Source: Treponema sp. (lineage in GTDB: Bacteria; Spirochaetota; Spirochaetia; Treponematales; Treponemataceae). From it: a DNA stretch of 64,000 nucleotides. Both the position numbers and the translations under genes were made by a program. The stretch is from assembly GCA_017963165.1 (NCBI GenBank), contig JAGCTZ010000053.1:19122-83121 (forward strand). The letters are read 5' to 3'. The stretch's first letter is position 1. Every line of letters begins with the position of its first letter. The notes under the pieces were generated by a model. The model worked only from the letters and a program-made list of their open reading frames with translations. It was not told the origin of the DNA and made no database searches. Positions 18,780 to 27,726 of this stretch are shown here, piece after piece.

Positions 18780-19157
18780 ATGGAATTAAAATTTTATCGC
18801 TGTAAAGTTTGCGGCAAAATTATTGCTATTGTAAAAGATACCGGCGTACCTACAATCTGCTGTGGTGAAGAAATGGAACAGATTATCCCGGGAACAACAG
18901 ATGCTGCTGTAGAAAAGCATGTTCCTGTTATCTCTGTAAATGGAAATATTGTTGAAGTAAAGGTTGGATCTGTTGATCATCCAATGCTCCCGGAACACTT
19001 TATAGAATGGATTGCTCTTAGCACAAAGCAGGGAAATCAGCGTAAAATACTTAAACCTGGCGACGCTCCAAAAGCAACTTTTGCAATTACAGAAGGTGAT
19101 GAAGTTGTTGCAGCTTATGCATATTGCAACCTTCACAGTCTTTGGAAAAACAATTAA
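18780..19157 (+). CDS. Superoxide reductase (desulfoferrodoxin, two-iron type)
   Basis: 125 residues from the ATG at 18780 (AAGGAG eight bases before; an ATG at 18774 is too close to it). It reduces superoxide to peroxide in the cytoplasm. The N-terminal desulforedoxin domain keeps CKVCG and CCGEEM, four cysteines for centre I. The catalytic centre II ligands appear as EKHVPV, DHPMLPEHFIEWI and CNLHSLW. A TATAAT is present at 18746-18751. It precedes two rubrerythrin genes, which would remove the peroxide it makes. Confidence 0.93.
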   Translation: MELKFYRCKVCGKIIAIVKDTGVPTICCGEEMEQIIPGTTDAAVEKHVPVISVNGNIVEVKVGSVDHPMLPEHFIEWIALSTKQGNQRKILKPGDAPKATFAITEGDEVVAAYAYCNLHSLWKNN

Positions 19158-19168
19158 TTAAATTTTAA

Positions 19169-19264
19169 GTGGTCCTTCGACTGGCTCAGGAACCGCATTA
19201 AGTCAGGAACCGCATTAAGTCAGGAACCGCATTAAGTCAGGAATCGCATTAAGTCAGGGACCAC
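19169..19264 (+). repeat. Dispersed repeat expanded to four 17-bp units between sor and rubrerythrin
   Basis: Starts GTGGTCCTTCGACTGGCTCAGG, then four copies of AACCGCATTAAGTCAGG (19191-19258; the fourth has AATCG), and ends GGACCAC, the reverse complement of its first seven bases. So a family core has gained an internal tandem array but kept matching ends. It lies in the leader of the rubrerythrin gene. Confidence 0.9.
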
Positions 19265-19283
19265 ATTAAAAAGGAGAAACTAT

Positions 19284-19844
19284 ATGTCAAAATACACAGG
19301 AACAAAAACAGAAAAGAACCTGCTTGCAGCATTTGCAGGCGAAAGTCAGGCTAGAAACAAATATACATATTTTTCGCAGATTGCAAAGAACGAAGGCAAA
19401 GATAAAATTGCCGAAATCTTTACAAAAACTGCCAACAACGAAGAAAACCATGCAAAAATGTGGTTCCGTGAGATGGGCGGTCTTAACGAAACAACAGACA
19501 ATCTTAAAGCTGCTGCCGACGGAGAAAACTACGAATGGACAGATATGTACGTTCAGTTTGCAAAAGAAGCAGAAGAAGAAGGCTTTGCAGATCTTGCAGC
19601 AAAATTCCGTGCAGTTGCAGAAATTGAGAAGCGACACGAAGAACGCTACCGTTCTTTGTTCAAGGACGAAGATTCTAAAAAGCAGCTGGCAGATTCAACT
19701 GTAAAGGTTTGGGAATGTCTTAAATGCGGTCACATTGTAGTAGGACCTCAGGCTCCTGAATATTGTCCTACCTGTGGTGAATACAACCAGTATTTTGAAG
19801 TACGCGAAGACAACTACGATATGATTATGACCTGGGGAAGATAA
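19284..19844 (+). CDS. Rubrerythrin
   Basis: 186 residues with AAGGAG before the ATG. The ferritin-like diiron domain (1-140) has [26 protein letters not shown] and [11 protein letters not shown], and the C-terminal rubredoxin domain has [10 protein letters not shown] and [12 protein letters not shown]. It is an NADH-linked peroxidase of anaerobes that needs a rubredoxin or flavoprotein donor. Its stop overlaps the next start (TAATG), coupling it to the fusion protein whose last domain is a paralogue of it. Confidence 0.95.
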   Translation: MSKYTGTKTEKNLLAAFAGESQARNKYTYFSQIAKNEGKDKIAEIFTKTANNEENHAKMWFREMGGLNETTDNLKAAADGENYEWTDMYVQFAKEAEEEGFADLAAKFRAVAEIEKRHEERYRSLFKDEDSKKQLADSTVKVWECLKCGHIVVGPQAPEYCPTCGEYNQYFEVREDNYDMIMTWGR

Positions 19845-21088
19845 TGGATAATAAAGCGCTATTTTCTTTACAATACGGCGTTTTCATCTTAGGTACTCAA
19901 AGCAACGGAAAAATAAATGCCTGCGTTACAAACACTTGTATGCAGGTTGCGGCAGACCCGGTTAGAATTGCAATTTCTGTAATTAATTCTAACCTTACCT
20001 GCCAGATGATTAAGGATTCTGGAGTTTTCACACTCAGTATTCTGGATAAAAAAACAACCTTCGAAACAATCAAACGCTTTGGATATCAGAGCGGAAAGAA
20101 TGTTGATAAATTCCAGGACTTTACTGATTACTCCATGGATCAAAACGGCTGCCCTTACCTTTCATCACAGATTTGTGCGCTTTTTAGTGCAAAGGTAATT
20201 GCAGCACAAAACCTTGGTTCACATACGCTCTTTACTGCAGAAGTTACCGATGCAAAAATAATGAGCCGCGAAGAACCTATCACTTATGCTTATTATCAAA
20301 GCTACATCAAACCAAAACCGGCCGCCCCGACTACAGGAAAAATTGTCGGCTGGCGTTGTAAAATCTGCGGCTATGTACACAATAGTCCGGAACTCCCTTC
20401 AGATTTTACATGTCCGCTTTGTGGACATCCGGCAGAAGATTTTGAACCGATTTATGAAGAGGCTGGCGCACCAGAAAAAACTGTGCCGACCCCACCAATA
20501 ATTGAAACTTCACCAACCAATACAACCGTAAAAAGTTCACAGGAGGAAAAAATGAACAAATACGCAGGAACACAAACAGAAAAAAACTTACAGGCAGCTT
20601 TTGCTGGAGAAAGTCAGGCTAGAAACAAATACACCTATTTTGCATCAACTGCAAAGAAAGAAGGCTTCGAGCAGATTGCTGCAATTTTTGAAGCAACTGC
20701 AAACAACGAAAAAGAACACGCAAAAATGTGGTTCAAGGAACTTGAAGGAATTGGAACAACAGCGCAGAATCTGGAAGCTGCTGCAGACGGCGAAAATCAC
20801 GAATGGACAGAAATGTACGAAGATTTTGCAAAAACTGCAGAAGCAGAAGGTTTCCCTGCTCTTGCTGCAAAATTCCGTGCTGTAGGTGCAATCGAAAAAC
20901 ATCACGAAGAACGCTACCGTGCACTTCTTAAGAACGTAGAAACAGCTGCTGTTTTTGAAAAGAGTGAAGTAAAAGTTTGGGAATGCCGAAACTGCGGACA
21001 CATCATCGTTGGAACAAAAGCCCCGGAAGTTTGTCCTGTTTGTGCACATCCAAAGAGTTACTTCGAAATCAGCGCACAGAACTACTAG
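19844..21088 (+). CDS. Flavin reductase-rubredoxin-rubrerythrin fusion
   Basis: 414 residues. Residues 1-160 are a flavin-reductase-like split barrel (FMN binding), as in high-molecular-weight rubredoxins; about 168-212 is a rubredoxin ([23 protein letters not shown]); after a Pro/Thr linker, 237-414 is a complete rubrerythrin ([15 protein letters not shown] ... [23 protein letters not shown]). This would put an NAD(P)H-to-peroxide electron path in one chain (inference). Residue 237 is a Met preceded by AGGAGG, so the rubrerythrin part may also be made alone. The rubrerythrin part is a close paralogue of the upstream gene. Confidence 0.92.
   Translation: MDNKALFSLQYGVFILGTQSNGKINACVTNTCMQVAADPVRIAISVINSNLTCQMIKDSGVFTLSILDKKTTFETIKRFGYQSGKNVDKFQDFTDYSMDQNGCPYLSSQICALFSAKVIAAQNLGSHTLFTAEVTDAKIMSREEPITYAYYQSYIKPKPAAPTTGKIVGWRCKICGYVHNSPELPSDFTCPLCGHPAEDFEPIYEEAGAPEKTVPTPPIIETSPTNTTVKSSQEEKMNKYAGTQTEKNLQAAFAGESQARNKYTYFASTAKKEGFEQIAAIFEATANNEKEHAKMWFKELEGIGTTAQNLEAAADGENHEWTEMYEDFAKTAEAEGFPALAAKFRAVGAIEKHHEERYRALLKNVETAAVFEKSEVKVWECRNCGHIIVGTKAPEVCPVCAHPKSYFEISAQNY
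20541..20554 (+). promoter_or_regulatory. Internal ribosome site and ATG inside the fusion gene
   Basis: AGGAGG (20541-20546) stands six bases before an in-frame ATG (20552-20554) exactly where the rubrerythrin domain begins. It looks like the leader of a once separate gene retained inside the reading frame, encoding Gln-Glu-Glu-Lys in the linker. Confidence 0.75.
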
Positions 21089-21091
21089 AAA

Positions 21092-21197
21092 ATCGCTTTG
21101 TCGCAACGCTCCTCACAATTCATTATTGCAAGGAGCGCAGCGTCACGGCAATCCACATAAAAACCAGATGGATTGCCCCGCTTCGCTCACAATGACA
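21092..21197. repeat. Dispersed palindromic intergenic repeat (GGCAATCC type)
   Basis: Contains GGCAATCCA (21147-21155) and TGGATTGCC (21169-21177), a perfect 9-bp stem with a 13-nt loop, flanked by GTCGCAACGCTCCTCACAAT-like and CGCTTCGCTCACAATGAC sequences. This pattern (rATTGCCrCGCTTCGCTCrCAATGACA) is a well known style of dispersed intergenic repeat in many bacteria. It probably also ends the sor-rubrerythrin transcript. Confidence 0.75.
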
Positions 21198-21204
21198 ATT
21201 CATT

Positions 21205-21516
21205 ATGAAATACCGACACTTTTTTATCCTTTCATTATTTATTTCACTTCTTTTTACTTCTTGCCTTGCAGATTCCTTAAATAAAAAATTTGGTTATAGC
21301 ACTCCGGTATATATAACCTACCATTCCGAATATGGAACCGAACCAGCACGAATAAAAATTTCTACAGGCTCAAATCTTACAAGCGCCGAATTACCTTCCC
21401 TCACTGCTGAAAACAAAGAATTTGACGGCTGGTTTTTAGAGGAATCTTTTCAAACCCGAATTAATACAGGCTACACAATTAACAAAAACATAGATCTTTA
21501 TGCAAAATGGAGATAA
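21205..21516 (+). CDS. Small lipoprotein with an InlB B-repeat-like domain
   Basis: 103 residues. The signal peptide ends LLFTSCLAD, a lipobox. Residues 35-103 match the Listeria-Bacteroides (InlB B) repeat: a short beta-grasp unit ending EFDGWFLEESFQTRI...NIDLYAKWR, with the GW-F and LYAKW marks. Such repeats occur on bacterial surface proteins and may mediate adhesion. No strong ribosome site is seen before the ATG. Length fits a single repeat on a lipid anchor. Confidence 0.75.
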   Translation: MKYRHFFILSLFISLLFTSCLADSLNKKFGYSTPVYITYHSEYGTEPARIKISTGSNLTSAELPSLTAENKEFDGWFLEESFQTRINTGYTINKNIDLYAKWR

Positions 21517-21610
21517 TCAATAGACGTGGCTCTTTTGAGCTGTTTTTCTGAAGTGTGATAGACTTTTATTATAACACACCTTCTTCCAAAAAGATATAGA
21601 CAAATTTTCA

Positions 21611-21639
21611 TTGCAATCATTTTTTTTTATGCTAATATT
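21611..21639 (+). promoter_or_regulatory. Promoter of a candidate small RNA
   Basis: TTGCAA (21611-21616), then 16-17 bp, then TAATAT/AATATT (21633-21639). Transcription would begin near 21645, at the start of the structured region. Confidence 0.5.
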
Positions 21640-21644
21640 ATAAC

Positions 21645-21853
21645 TGTAAACAGGAACGAGATGAGGACGTACACCGTTTACTTGAGAGGAGGCAATTTGC
21701 AGATTCCGACAAAAATACATAACCTGGTCGAGGTTATAATACGTTAGCTAATATAAGCCACCAGTTGCTTAGAAACTGGACAAAAAATATAGTGCCAGTA
21801 CTTAGTCTACTGAAAGCACATTACGAGCCGGGCAAGACCCGGCCTTTTTTTTT
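21645..21853 (+). ncRNA. Candidate structured small RNA, class not recognised
   Basis: A ~210-nt interval with no plausible reading frame, bounded by a promoter and an intrinsic terminator. Possible stems in order: GTAAAC/GTTTAC (21646-51 with 21676-81), AACCT/AGGTT (21721-25 with 21731-35), CCAGTT/AACTGG (21761-66 with 21774-79), GTGC-CAGTA/TACTG-GCAC (21792-800 with 21808-19), then the terminator hairpin. It does not show the motifs of TPP, SAM, cobalamin, lysine or GEMM riboswitches, tmRNA, SRP RNA or RNase P RNA that I could check by eye. A 6S-like RNA or a new small RNA are both possible. The next gene appears to have its own promoter, so it is probably not an attenuating leader. Confidence 0.5.
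21827..21853 (+). terminator. Intrinsic terminator of the candidate small RNA
   Basis: GCCGGG (21827-21832), loop CAAGA, CCCGGC (21838-21843), followed by a nine-T run. A textbook rho-independent terminator. Confidence 0.9.
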
Positions 21854-21860
21854 AACAACA

Positions 21861-21889
21861 ATGACATTTCTTAATCAAATCGATATACT
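21861..21889 (+). promoter_or_regulatory. Promoter for the SGNH lipoprotein gene
   Basis: ATGACA (21861-21866), 17 bp, TATACT (21884-21889), ending eight bases before the ATG at 21898. With no Shine-Dalgarno, the transcript is probably leaderless. Confidence 0.5.
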
Positions 21890-21897
21890 ATTTTTCT

Positions 21898-23334
21898 ATG
21901 AGCAAAAAACTTTTACTTTTACTAACAGCAACGCTTTTCCTTTCGGGATGCACAAAAAAGGAGAATAAAAAAGTGGAAAACGAAAATCCAGTTTTTACAC
22001 CAAGATTTCAAGTTACAAAAACAAATGATTCAGTTGAAAATGACACAGATAAACCAAAGGAACCTTCAACAAACGGTCTGCAGATTCCAGATTCAAAATA
22101 CGAAGAAATAATAAAAAAAAGCCTTGTGACAAAAGGAAACAATTATCTTGTAAAACAGGTGCTTTCAAAAATGCGCGCAGGTGAAGAAGTTATTGTTTCG
22201 ACAATCGGTGGTTCTGTTACAGAAGGCGCAGGCCCATCGGATTTTCATCAGGGATATGCGTATCAGTTTAAAGATTTGTTTATCGAAAAATATGCTACCG
22301 ACAAAGACCGGGTAAAATTCATTCCTGCGGGAATTGGTGGGACTCCTTCTCCAATGGGACTTGTTCGTTACCAGAAAGATGTCGTTGTCCCTGGCGGCCG
22401 TAATCCAGATCTGCTTATCATAGAATTTGCAGCAAATGACTGGCTTGAATGCTCCAACACACGAGCAATGGAATATCTTGTGCGCAATGCACTTGAACAT
22501 GACACAGCTGTAATTATCCTTTATGCCGCAGCAACTTATACAAACCAGCAGGGCCAGATTTCGCCTGTTGCAAACTTTTACAATCTTCCACAGGTAAGCA
22601 TAAGCGATGGACTTTTTAATTCTGGTGTAAATCAGGAAAAGGATTCTAAGATTTATTATTCTGATTATGTTCATCCAACACGTTATGGTCACACTTATAT
22701 GGCAAAATGTATTATGAATCTTATTGACGAAATTGATGCTTCCCAGACAGACGCAAAATATGAAATTCCTGCAACCTATAAAAATGAAAATGCGTTCAAA
22801 ACTTTTGCAACAGTTTATTCAAACACAGATGATAAAAATGTTTCTATAAAAGCCGGAGCTTTTTCTAAAAAAGATGATGCTATTCAGGGTTATATGCACG
22901 GAGGAAAATGTTTCCCGGAAAATTGGTATAAAGAAGGTCCTTCGACAGGCTCAGGAACCGCGGGGACATCTTCAGGAACCGTGGGGACATCTTCAGAAAC
23001 CGCGGGAGCCCCTACAGAAGCGTCTGGTACCGCAGGAGAAGCAACTGTCACATCAGCCCCAAACAATGAACCATTTACAATGACTCTCAACTGCAAAAGC
23101 CTGATTATGATTTACAAGAACGCAAACAACGATTCTTTTGGCAAAGCAGACGTTTTTGTTGATGGAAAACTTCAGAAAACTTATGCGGGTCACGAAGATG
23201 GCGGCTGGAACAACTGTATGATTGTTATGATAATTGATGAACAAAAATCAGCACCTCACACCGTTGAAATCAAAATGGCACAGGGAGACGAAGATAAAGC
23301 CTTTACCATCCTGGCTTTTGGTTATGCCCAATAA
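21898..23334 (+). CDS. SGNH/GDSL-type hydrolase lipoprotein
   Basis: 478 residues. Lipobox LFLSGCTKK. The SGNH catalytic blocks are visible: Ser in TIGGSVTEGAG (about 100), Gly in GIGGTPS, Asn in EFAANDW (about 180) and Asp-His in YSDYVHPTRYGH (about 265). A C-terminal beta-rich domain (about 300-478) may bind carbohydrate. Such enzymes deacetylate glycans, for example xylan. Residues 346-381 are a Gly/Thr/Ser/Ala-rich low-complexity insert encoded by the dispersed repeat at 22936-23040, splitting the C-terminal domain. No Shine-Dalgarno is visible. Confidence 0.85.
   Translation: MSKKLLLLLTATLFLSGCTKKENKKVENENPVFTPRFQVTKTNDSVENDTDKPKEPSTNGLQIPDSKYEEIIKKSLVTKGNNYLVKQVLSKMRAGEEVIVSTIGGSVTEGAGPSDFHQGYAYQFKDLFIEKYATDKDRVKFIPAGIGGTPSPMGLVRYQKDVVVPGGRNPDLLIIEFAANDWLECSNTRAMEYLVRNALEHDTAVIILYAAATYTNQQGQISPVANFYNLPQVSISDGLFNSGVNQEKDSKIYYSDYVHPTRYGHTYMAKCIMNLIDEIDASQTDAKYEIPATYKNENAFKTFATVYSNTDDKNVSIKAGAFSKKDDAIQGYMHGGKCFPENWYKEGPSTGSGTAGTSSGTVGTSSETAGAPTEASGTAGEATVTSAPNNEPFTMTLNCKSLIMIYKNANNDSFGKADVFVDGKLQKTYAGHEDGGWNNCMIVMIIDEQKSAPHTVEIKMAQGDEDKAFTILAFGYAQ
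22936..23040 (+). repeat. Dispersed repeat inserted in frame in the SGNH gene
   Basis: Begins GGTCCTTCGACAGGCTCAGG, the family core, then 21-bp units of the form TCAGGAACCGCGGGGACATC that decay towards the 3' side. All units are multiples of three and encode a degenerate seven-residue repeat such as GTAGTSS/GTVGTSS. A second coding-region copy is at 7099-7164. Confidence 0.88.
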
Positions 23335-23383
23335 AGTTGTGAAAGTTGCACCCTATAAAGTCCTGCCCCAACAAAGTTTTTTT

Positions 23384-23412
23384 TTGACAACTGCCATTTA
23401 GTGCCTTAAAAT
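23384..23412 (+). promoter_or_regulatory. Strong sigma70-type promoter of glnA
   Basis: TTGACA (23384-23389), 17 bp, TAAAAT (23407-23412). The start would give a leader of about 28 nt containing GAGGT before the ATG at 23448. Confidence 0.8.
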
Positions 23413-23447
23413 AAAAGTTACAAAAAAAAAGCTTTGAGGTAACTAAA

Positions 23448-24872
23448 ATGGCAAAAACAGCAAAAGATGTCATGCAGATGATTAAAGACAATGACATCAA
23501 AATGGTTGATTTTAAGATGGTAGACATTAACGGACAATTTCGTCACGTTACAATTCCAGCTCAAAATTTCAATGAAGACACAATGAAGGATGGTGTTGGG
23601 TTTGACGCCTCTAACTATGGCTATGCCGTAGTTGAAAAATCGGACATGGTATTTATTCCAGATCCGGATACCGCGCTTATAGACCCATTCTGCGAAATTC
23701 CGACTCTTTCTATGACCGGAAACGCAATGATTATTGACTACCCGAACAACAGACCTTTGGCTCAGTATCCGCGCAACATTGTTCTGGCTGCAGAGCAATA
23801 TATGAAAGACACTGGCATTGCAGACGAAATGCTTATTCTTCCGGAATTTGAATTCTATCTGTTTGATGATGTTGCATGGGATGTAAGTCATAATCGCATT
23901 GCAGCAGAAATTGATGCAAGCCAGGCTCCATGGAACACCTACAACGAAGGCTATGGAAACGTAATCGGCTCTCAAAAGGCATACCATGTAGCAAAGCCGC
24001 TTGATACAAGCTTTGAATGCCGCAGCGAAATGTGTATGGAAATTGAAAAAGCAGGTATTCCTGTAAAATATCATCACCCGGAAGTTGGTGCTGCCGGTCA
24101 GTTTGAAATTGAACCAAAGCTTGGTAAAATGAGCAAAATGGCAGACGGCACAATGATGATTAAATATATTATCCGTAACGTTGCCGCTAAATACGGAAAA
24201 ACTGCAACCTTTATGCCAAAGCCTGTTTACAACGAAGCAGGAAGCGGTATGCACGTACATATGCTTTTGCTCAAGAACGGAGAACCTGTTTTCAGCGATG
24301 ACAACGGCTATTCTCACCTTAGCGAAGCAGCTCATTTCTTTATGGGCGGACTCTTAAAGCATATCAGCGCATTGTGTGCCCTTACAAATCCAAGTACAAA
24401 CTCTTTCAAGAGACTTGTTCCTGGTTTTGAAGCACCTGTTACAGTTGGATACGCAACTTCTAACCGCTCTGCTGTAATCCGTATTCCGGCTTATGCTAAG
24501 ACACCTAAAATGCGCCGCTTTGAACTTCGCAACCCTGACGCAACCTGTAACCCATACTTTGCATATGCTGCAATTTTGATGGCTGGTCTTGATGGAATTA
24601 AAAACAAGATTGACCCTCACAAAAACGGCTGGGGTCCATACGATGTAAATCTTTATACCCTTAGTGATAAGGAAAAGAAAAAGCTTAAGCAGCTGCCAAC
24701 TCGTCTAGATGACGCTCTGGATGCTCTGGAAAAAGATCATGCATTCTTAACAGAAGGCGGAGTATTCCCGGAAGAACTGCTCAAGAACTTTATAAAAACA
24801 AAACGTGCGGAGCTTGCACAATTCAATGCAATTCCACACCCTGCAGAGTTTGATAAATATTTCAACTGCTAG
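23448..24872 (+). CDS. glnA: Glutamine synthetase type I
   Basis: 474 residues, the normal GSI length. It makes glutamine from glutamate, ammonia and ATP as a dodecamer. Visible: LPEFEFYLFD (metal glutamates), EVGAAGQFEIE, NEAGSGMHVHMLLL, NPSTNSFKRLVPG and RIPAYAKTPKMRRFELRNPD. The region of the adenylylation loop reads NLYTLS, so a tyrosine is present at about 403 and regulation by adenylylation cannot be excluded. It is preceded by a strong promoter and followed by a double hairpin terminator. A type III enzyme is encoded 3 kb away. Confidence 0.96.
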   Translation: MAKTAKDVMQMIKDNDIKMVDFKMVDINGQFRHVTIPAQNFNEDTMKDGVGFDASNYGYAVVEKSDMVFIPDPDTALIDPFCEIPTLSMTGNAMIIDYPNNRPLAQYPRNIVLAAEQYMKDTGIADEMLILPEFEFYLFDDVAWDVSHNRIAAEIDASQAPWNTYNEGYGNVIGSQKAYHVAKPLDTSFECRSEMCMEIEKAGIPVKYHHPEVGAAGQFEIEPKLGKMSKMADGTMMIKYIIRNVAAKYGKTATFMPKPVYNEAGSGMHVHMLLLKNGEPVFSDDNGYSHLSEAAHFFMGGLLKHISALCALTNPSTNSFKRLVPGFEAPVTVGYATSNRSAVIRIPAYAKTPKMRRFELRNPDATCNPYFAYAAILMAGLDGIKNKIDPHKNGWGPYDVNLYTLSDKEKKKLKQLPTRLDDALDALEKDHAFLTEGGVFPEELLKNFIKTKRAELAQFNAIPHPAEFDKYFNC

Positions 24873-24876
24873 GAGA

Positions 24877-24934
24877 TTGTCGGGTCAAACCCGACAATGA
24901 CAGAGTATGTCATTCCCCGGCTTGACCGGGGAAT
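24877..24934. terminator. Double hairpin between convergent glnA and chemoreceptor genes
   Basis: TTGTCGGGT/ACCCGACAA (24877-24897) followed by ATTCCCCGG/CCGGGGAAT (24912-24934) and TCTCTTTTAT. The same two-hairpin architecture occurs at 746-798, also between convergent genes. Confidence 0.75.
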
Positions 24935-24939
24935 CTCTT

Positions 24940-27048
24940 TTATACCTTAAACAAATCTACGTCGTTACTAATCTTTGTAATTGCAACACCAAGCTTTGTA
25001 GAAATCTCACGCAGATTCTTAGTACTTTCATTTACATAGTGAGTTCCATCATTAATATCAGAAACAGCTGAACTAATACTGTCCATACTGTTGCGAAGTT
25101 CAGAAACATCACCCTTAATACTTTCGCCACCGCGAGTCATTTCGTTTCCAGCATCACGAACCTTGCTTGTACTATCATTCATAGCCTGCAAAGCTTCCAA
25201 AATCTGCTGAGAACCAGACTGCTGCTCTTCCATGGCACCACGAATCTGAGTAATAAGTTCACTTGTAAGATTAATGCGTTCAGATACAGACTGGAAAGAT
25301 TTTTCCGATTCAGAAGAAGCAGAAACAACCTGCTGAATACCGTTCTGAATCTTGGAAAGTTCTTCTGTAATTTTGTTTGACTGTTCTGCCGAAGTTTCTG
25401 CAAGCTTACGGATTTCGTCAGCAACTACAGAGAAGCCCTTTCCTGCTTCGCCAGCATGTGCAGCTTCGATTGCAGCGTTCATGGCAAGAAGGTTTGTCTG
25501 TTCTGCAATACTTTGAATTGTTGTGTTGGCATCCATCATCGAAACAGACTGATCTGAAATCTTCTGGATAAGTCCGTTTACAGAAGAGTTCTGTTCAATT
25601 CCATTCTTTGTATCAAGTTCAAGAACAGTAAATTCTTCTACCATCTTGATAACCGATTTATCTACAGAATTAATGTTTCCAATCATTTCTTCTACTGCAG
25701 CCGAAGCCTGAACAACAGAAGAAGCCTGACCCTGAATCATATTATCAAGATATTCAATATTCTGAGAAATATCTGTAATAGCGGTTGTTGTATTTCCTAC
25801 AACAGTAGCCTGTGTTCCAACCTGATTATTTACAAGACCAATATTTCCGGACATCTGAGCAATTGTCGAAGTAGTATTTTCAATTTCACTTGTAAGAACC
25901 TGACCGGCATCCTTTAATTCGACCTCTGACTGCTTGATGTTTGTCATAATCTGATGGAATTTTTCAAGGAACTTATTAACACCCATTACAAGTTCACCAA
26001 TTTCATCGGCATTATGAACCTGTAATCGAACAGTAAGGTCTGCATCACCGGTAGAAAGCTCCTGAATAAGCTTATTAATTTTCTTAAGTCGGGCAAGCAC
26101 GCGGTTCAAAGACAAAACAAAGAATATGAAAAGAACAAGTGCAACAATAATACCAACAATCAGAATTACCTTTTGAGCTTTTGTAGTTGCTGTATGAACT
26201 TCGGCAAGAGAAACAATGTAGCCTATTGAATAACCTGTATCTGCAACAGGTGCAACAAAAGCTACACATTTATCGCCATCAAGAACAAGTTCCGCATAAG
26301 AATCTTTGCCTGTTCCTGAATAAACAAGATTTGCAACCTCTGGAATTACTTCAATCTGCTGAAGAAGATAATCAGGATTACGATGTGCTACAATCTGACC
26401 ATTTTTATCGATAAGAAGGAAGTAGCCTGTTTCACCAATCTGGAACTGCTCAACTTCTTGCTTAAGCTGATTAATACCAAGCATACCAATAAAGAAACCA
26501 AAGGTTTTTCCCTGGGCATTCTTTGCGGCACGGGCAATAGGCATTACATACTGACCAGAAGTTTTAGAAAGAACGACATTTCCTACAAAAGTATTCAATC
26601 CCTGCTGCATCATTGCCTTATAATAATCACGTTCAACAAGAGCGCCAGTTCCACCAACAAGTCCTGTATCACGGAAAGAAGTTCCGACACTATCACAGAA
26701 GAACATATAGTCGTAATCGGGGTTCCTAAGCTGCTGATGATTATGAAGCCATTCAATTACCTGCTCATCATCACCCGAAGCAATAACATCAGCGTCGGAA
26801 TAAACTTTAAGGTCATTAATATATACTTCAATCCATTTGTTAATTTCATCTGCACGTCCATTAACAATTTCATGAGCCATCTCGTAATAAGATTCAGTTG
26901 TCTGGGAACGAATTACTGTAGAAGTAATAATAAGCAGAATCGAAAAAAGGAAAAGAACTACAACCAGAAGCATAAGACCCATTCTTCTTCCTATGCTTGA
27001 TTTTCTAAGGCGCAATTCCTCTACTGCGGTTGAATTATTATCTGACAC
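24940..27048 (-). CDS. Methyl-accepting chemotaxis protein (dCACHE type)
   Basis: 702 residues. Start is GTG at 27048 with GGAGGG upstream. TM1 at about 23-46, an extracytoplasmic double CACHE-like sensor (about 47-290, with RDYYKAMM and [19 protein letters not shown]), TM2 about 292-315, a HAMP domain, and a signalling domain with the hairpin tip [29 protein letters not shown] (motif given in part: [15 protein letters not shown]). It should relay small-molecule binding to CheA. The ligand is unknown. Confidence 0.93.
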   Translation of the reverse strand: MSDNNSTAVEELRLRKSSIGRRMGLMLLVVVLFLFSILLIITSTVIRSQTTESYYEMAHEIVNGRADEINKWIEVYINDLKVYSDADVIASGDDEQVIEWLHNHQQLRNPDYDYMFFCDSVGTSFRDTGLVGGTGALVERDYYKAMMQQGLNTFVGNVVLSKTSGQYVMPIARAAKNAQGKTFGFFIGMLGINQLKQEVEQFQIGETGYFLLIDKNGQIVAHRNPDYLLQQIEVIPEVANLVYSGTGKDSYAELVLDGDKCVAFVAPVADTGYSIGYIVSLAEVHTATTKAQKVILIVGIIVALVLFIFFVLSLNRVLARLKKINKLIQELSTGDADLTVRLQVHNADEIGELVMGVNKFLEKFHQIMTNIKQSEVELKDAGQVLTSEIENTTSTIAQMSGNIGLVNNQVGTQATVVGNTTTAITDISQNIEYLDNMIQGQASSVVQASAAVEEMIGNINSVDKSVIKMVEEFTVLELDTKNGIEQNSSVNGLIQKISDQSVSMMDANTTIQSIAEQTNLLAMNAAIEAAHAGEAGKGFSVVADEIRKLAETSAEQSNKITEELSKIQNGIQQVVSASSESEKSFQSVSERINLTSELITQIRGAMEEQQSGSQQILEALQAMNDSTSKVRDAGNEMTRGGESIKGDVSELRNSMDSISSAVSDINDGTHYVNESTKNLREISTKLGVAITKISNDVDLFKV

Positions 27049-27086
27049 AAAACCCTCCTATGTAGTTTTTTATCGTCATTTTACCA

Positions 27087-27674
27087 TTATAACACAGTTT
27101 TTCGCATACTGACAGAAATTCCATCACCAAAATCAAAAAACTGAGTTTCAAAGTCAATATTACTGCGTAAGAACTCTATATATTTTCGGATTTTTTTCAC
27201 TAATTTTATAGTACTATAATTGTGAGTAAGCGTAAGATCTTCTACCATACCATGAAAAGAAAGATTATCGCTTATAAAAACTCCTTGCGGTGCCAGATTT
27301 TTTGTATATTTTTCGAAAAAATTGATATATTGCCCTTTTGCGGCATCAATAAAAATCATATCAAAGGTGTCGTCCAGTTCAAGTTTAAGCGCATCTGCAT
27401 GAATTGCATTAATGCGGTCATCAAGCCCGCTATCGTGAATATTCTGCTTTGCCTTTATGTGCCGGTCTATATCCAGCTCTATGGTAGTAACGGTGATATC
27501 TGGCGCCACCTGTGCAAATTCAATTGCCGAAAAACCGATTGCCGTACCAATTTCCAGAATGCGTTTGATGTTATGTTCTTTTATATAATTACAGATAAAA
27601 TCTACGCCACCATCCCGCATGATTGGTATGGAATTTTTTGCCGCATAGAGCTTGATGTCATTGATGTCTTGCAT
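27087..27674 (-). CDS. SAM-dependent O-methyltransferase (family 3, TrmR-like)
   Basis: 195 residues. Class I Rossmann fold with motif I ILEIGTAIGFSAIEFA (about 40), acidic loop TTIELD, DMIFIDAAKGQYINFF (metal/catalytic Asp, about 110) and SDNLSFHG. Relatives include catechol/caffeoyl-CoA O-methyltransferases and TrmR, which methylates tRNA 5-hydroxyuridine; the small size favours the bacterial TrmR-like group. It is divergent from glnN with overlapping promoters, and its own TAAAAT ends six bases before the ATG. Confidence 0.82.
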   Translation of the reverse strand: MQDINDIKLYAAKNSIPIMRDGGVDFICNYIKEHNIKRILEIGTAIGFSAIEFAQVAPDITVTTIELDIDRHIKAKQNIHDSGLDDRINAIHADALKLELDDTFDMIFIDAAKGQYINFFEKYTKNLAPQGVFISDNLSFHGMVEDLTLTHNYSTIKLVKKIRKYIEFLRSNIDFETQFFDFGDGISVSMRKTVL

Positions 27675-27680
27675 AAGCTG

Positions 27681-27720
27681 ATTTTAACAGATTGCTAGCC
27701 CCCATTCAATTCACTATAAT
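27681..27720. promoter_or_regulatory. Interlocked divergent promoters of glnN and the O-methyltransferase
   Basis: Plus strand: TTGCTA (27692-27697), 17 bp, TATAAT (27715-27720). Minus strand: TTGAAT (27709-27704), 17 bp, TAAAAT (27686-27681). Both -10 boxes end exactly six bases before the respective start codon (27727 and 27674), and the two promoters overlap, so polymerases cannot occupy both at once. Confidence 0.7.
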
Positions 27721-27726
27721 AGGCGT

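Noticed and set aside
21517..21720. Minus-strand frame of 67 codons next to the small RNA
   Set aside because: It overlaps the RNA promoter, has no ribosome site and no protein-like pattern.
21645..21853. Small RNA as a riboswitch for the SGNH gene
   Set aside because: The gene seems to have its own promoter (21861-21889) downstream of the terminator, and no antiterminator pairing was found.
23418..24335. Long minus-strand frame of 305 codons
   Set aside because: Wholly antisense to glnA, whose motifs are unmistakable.
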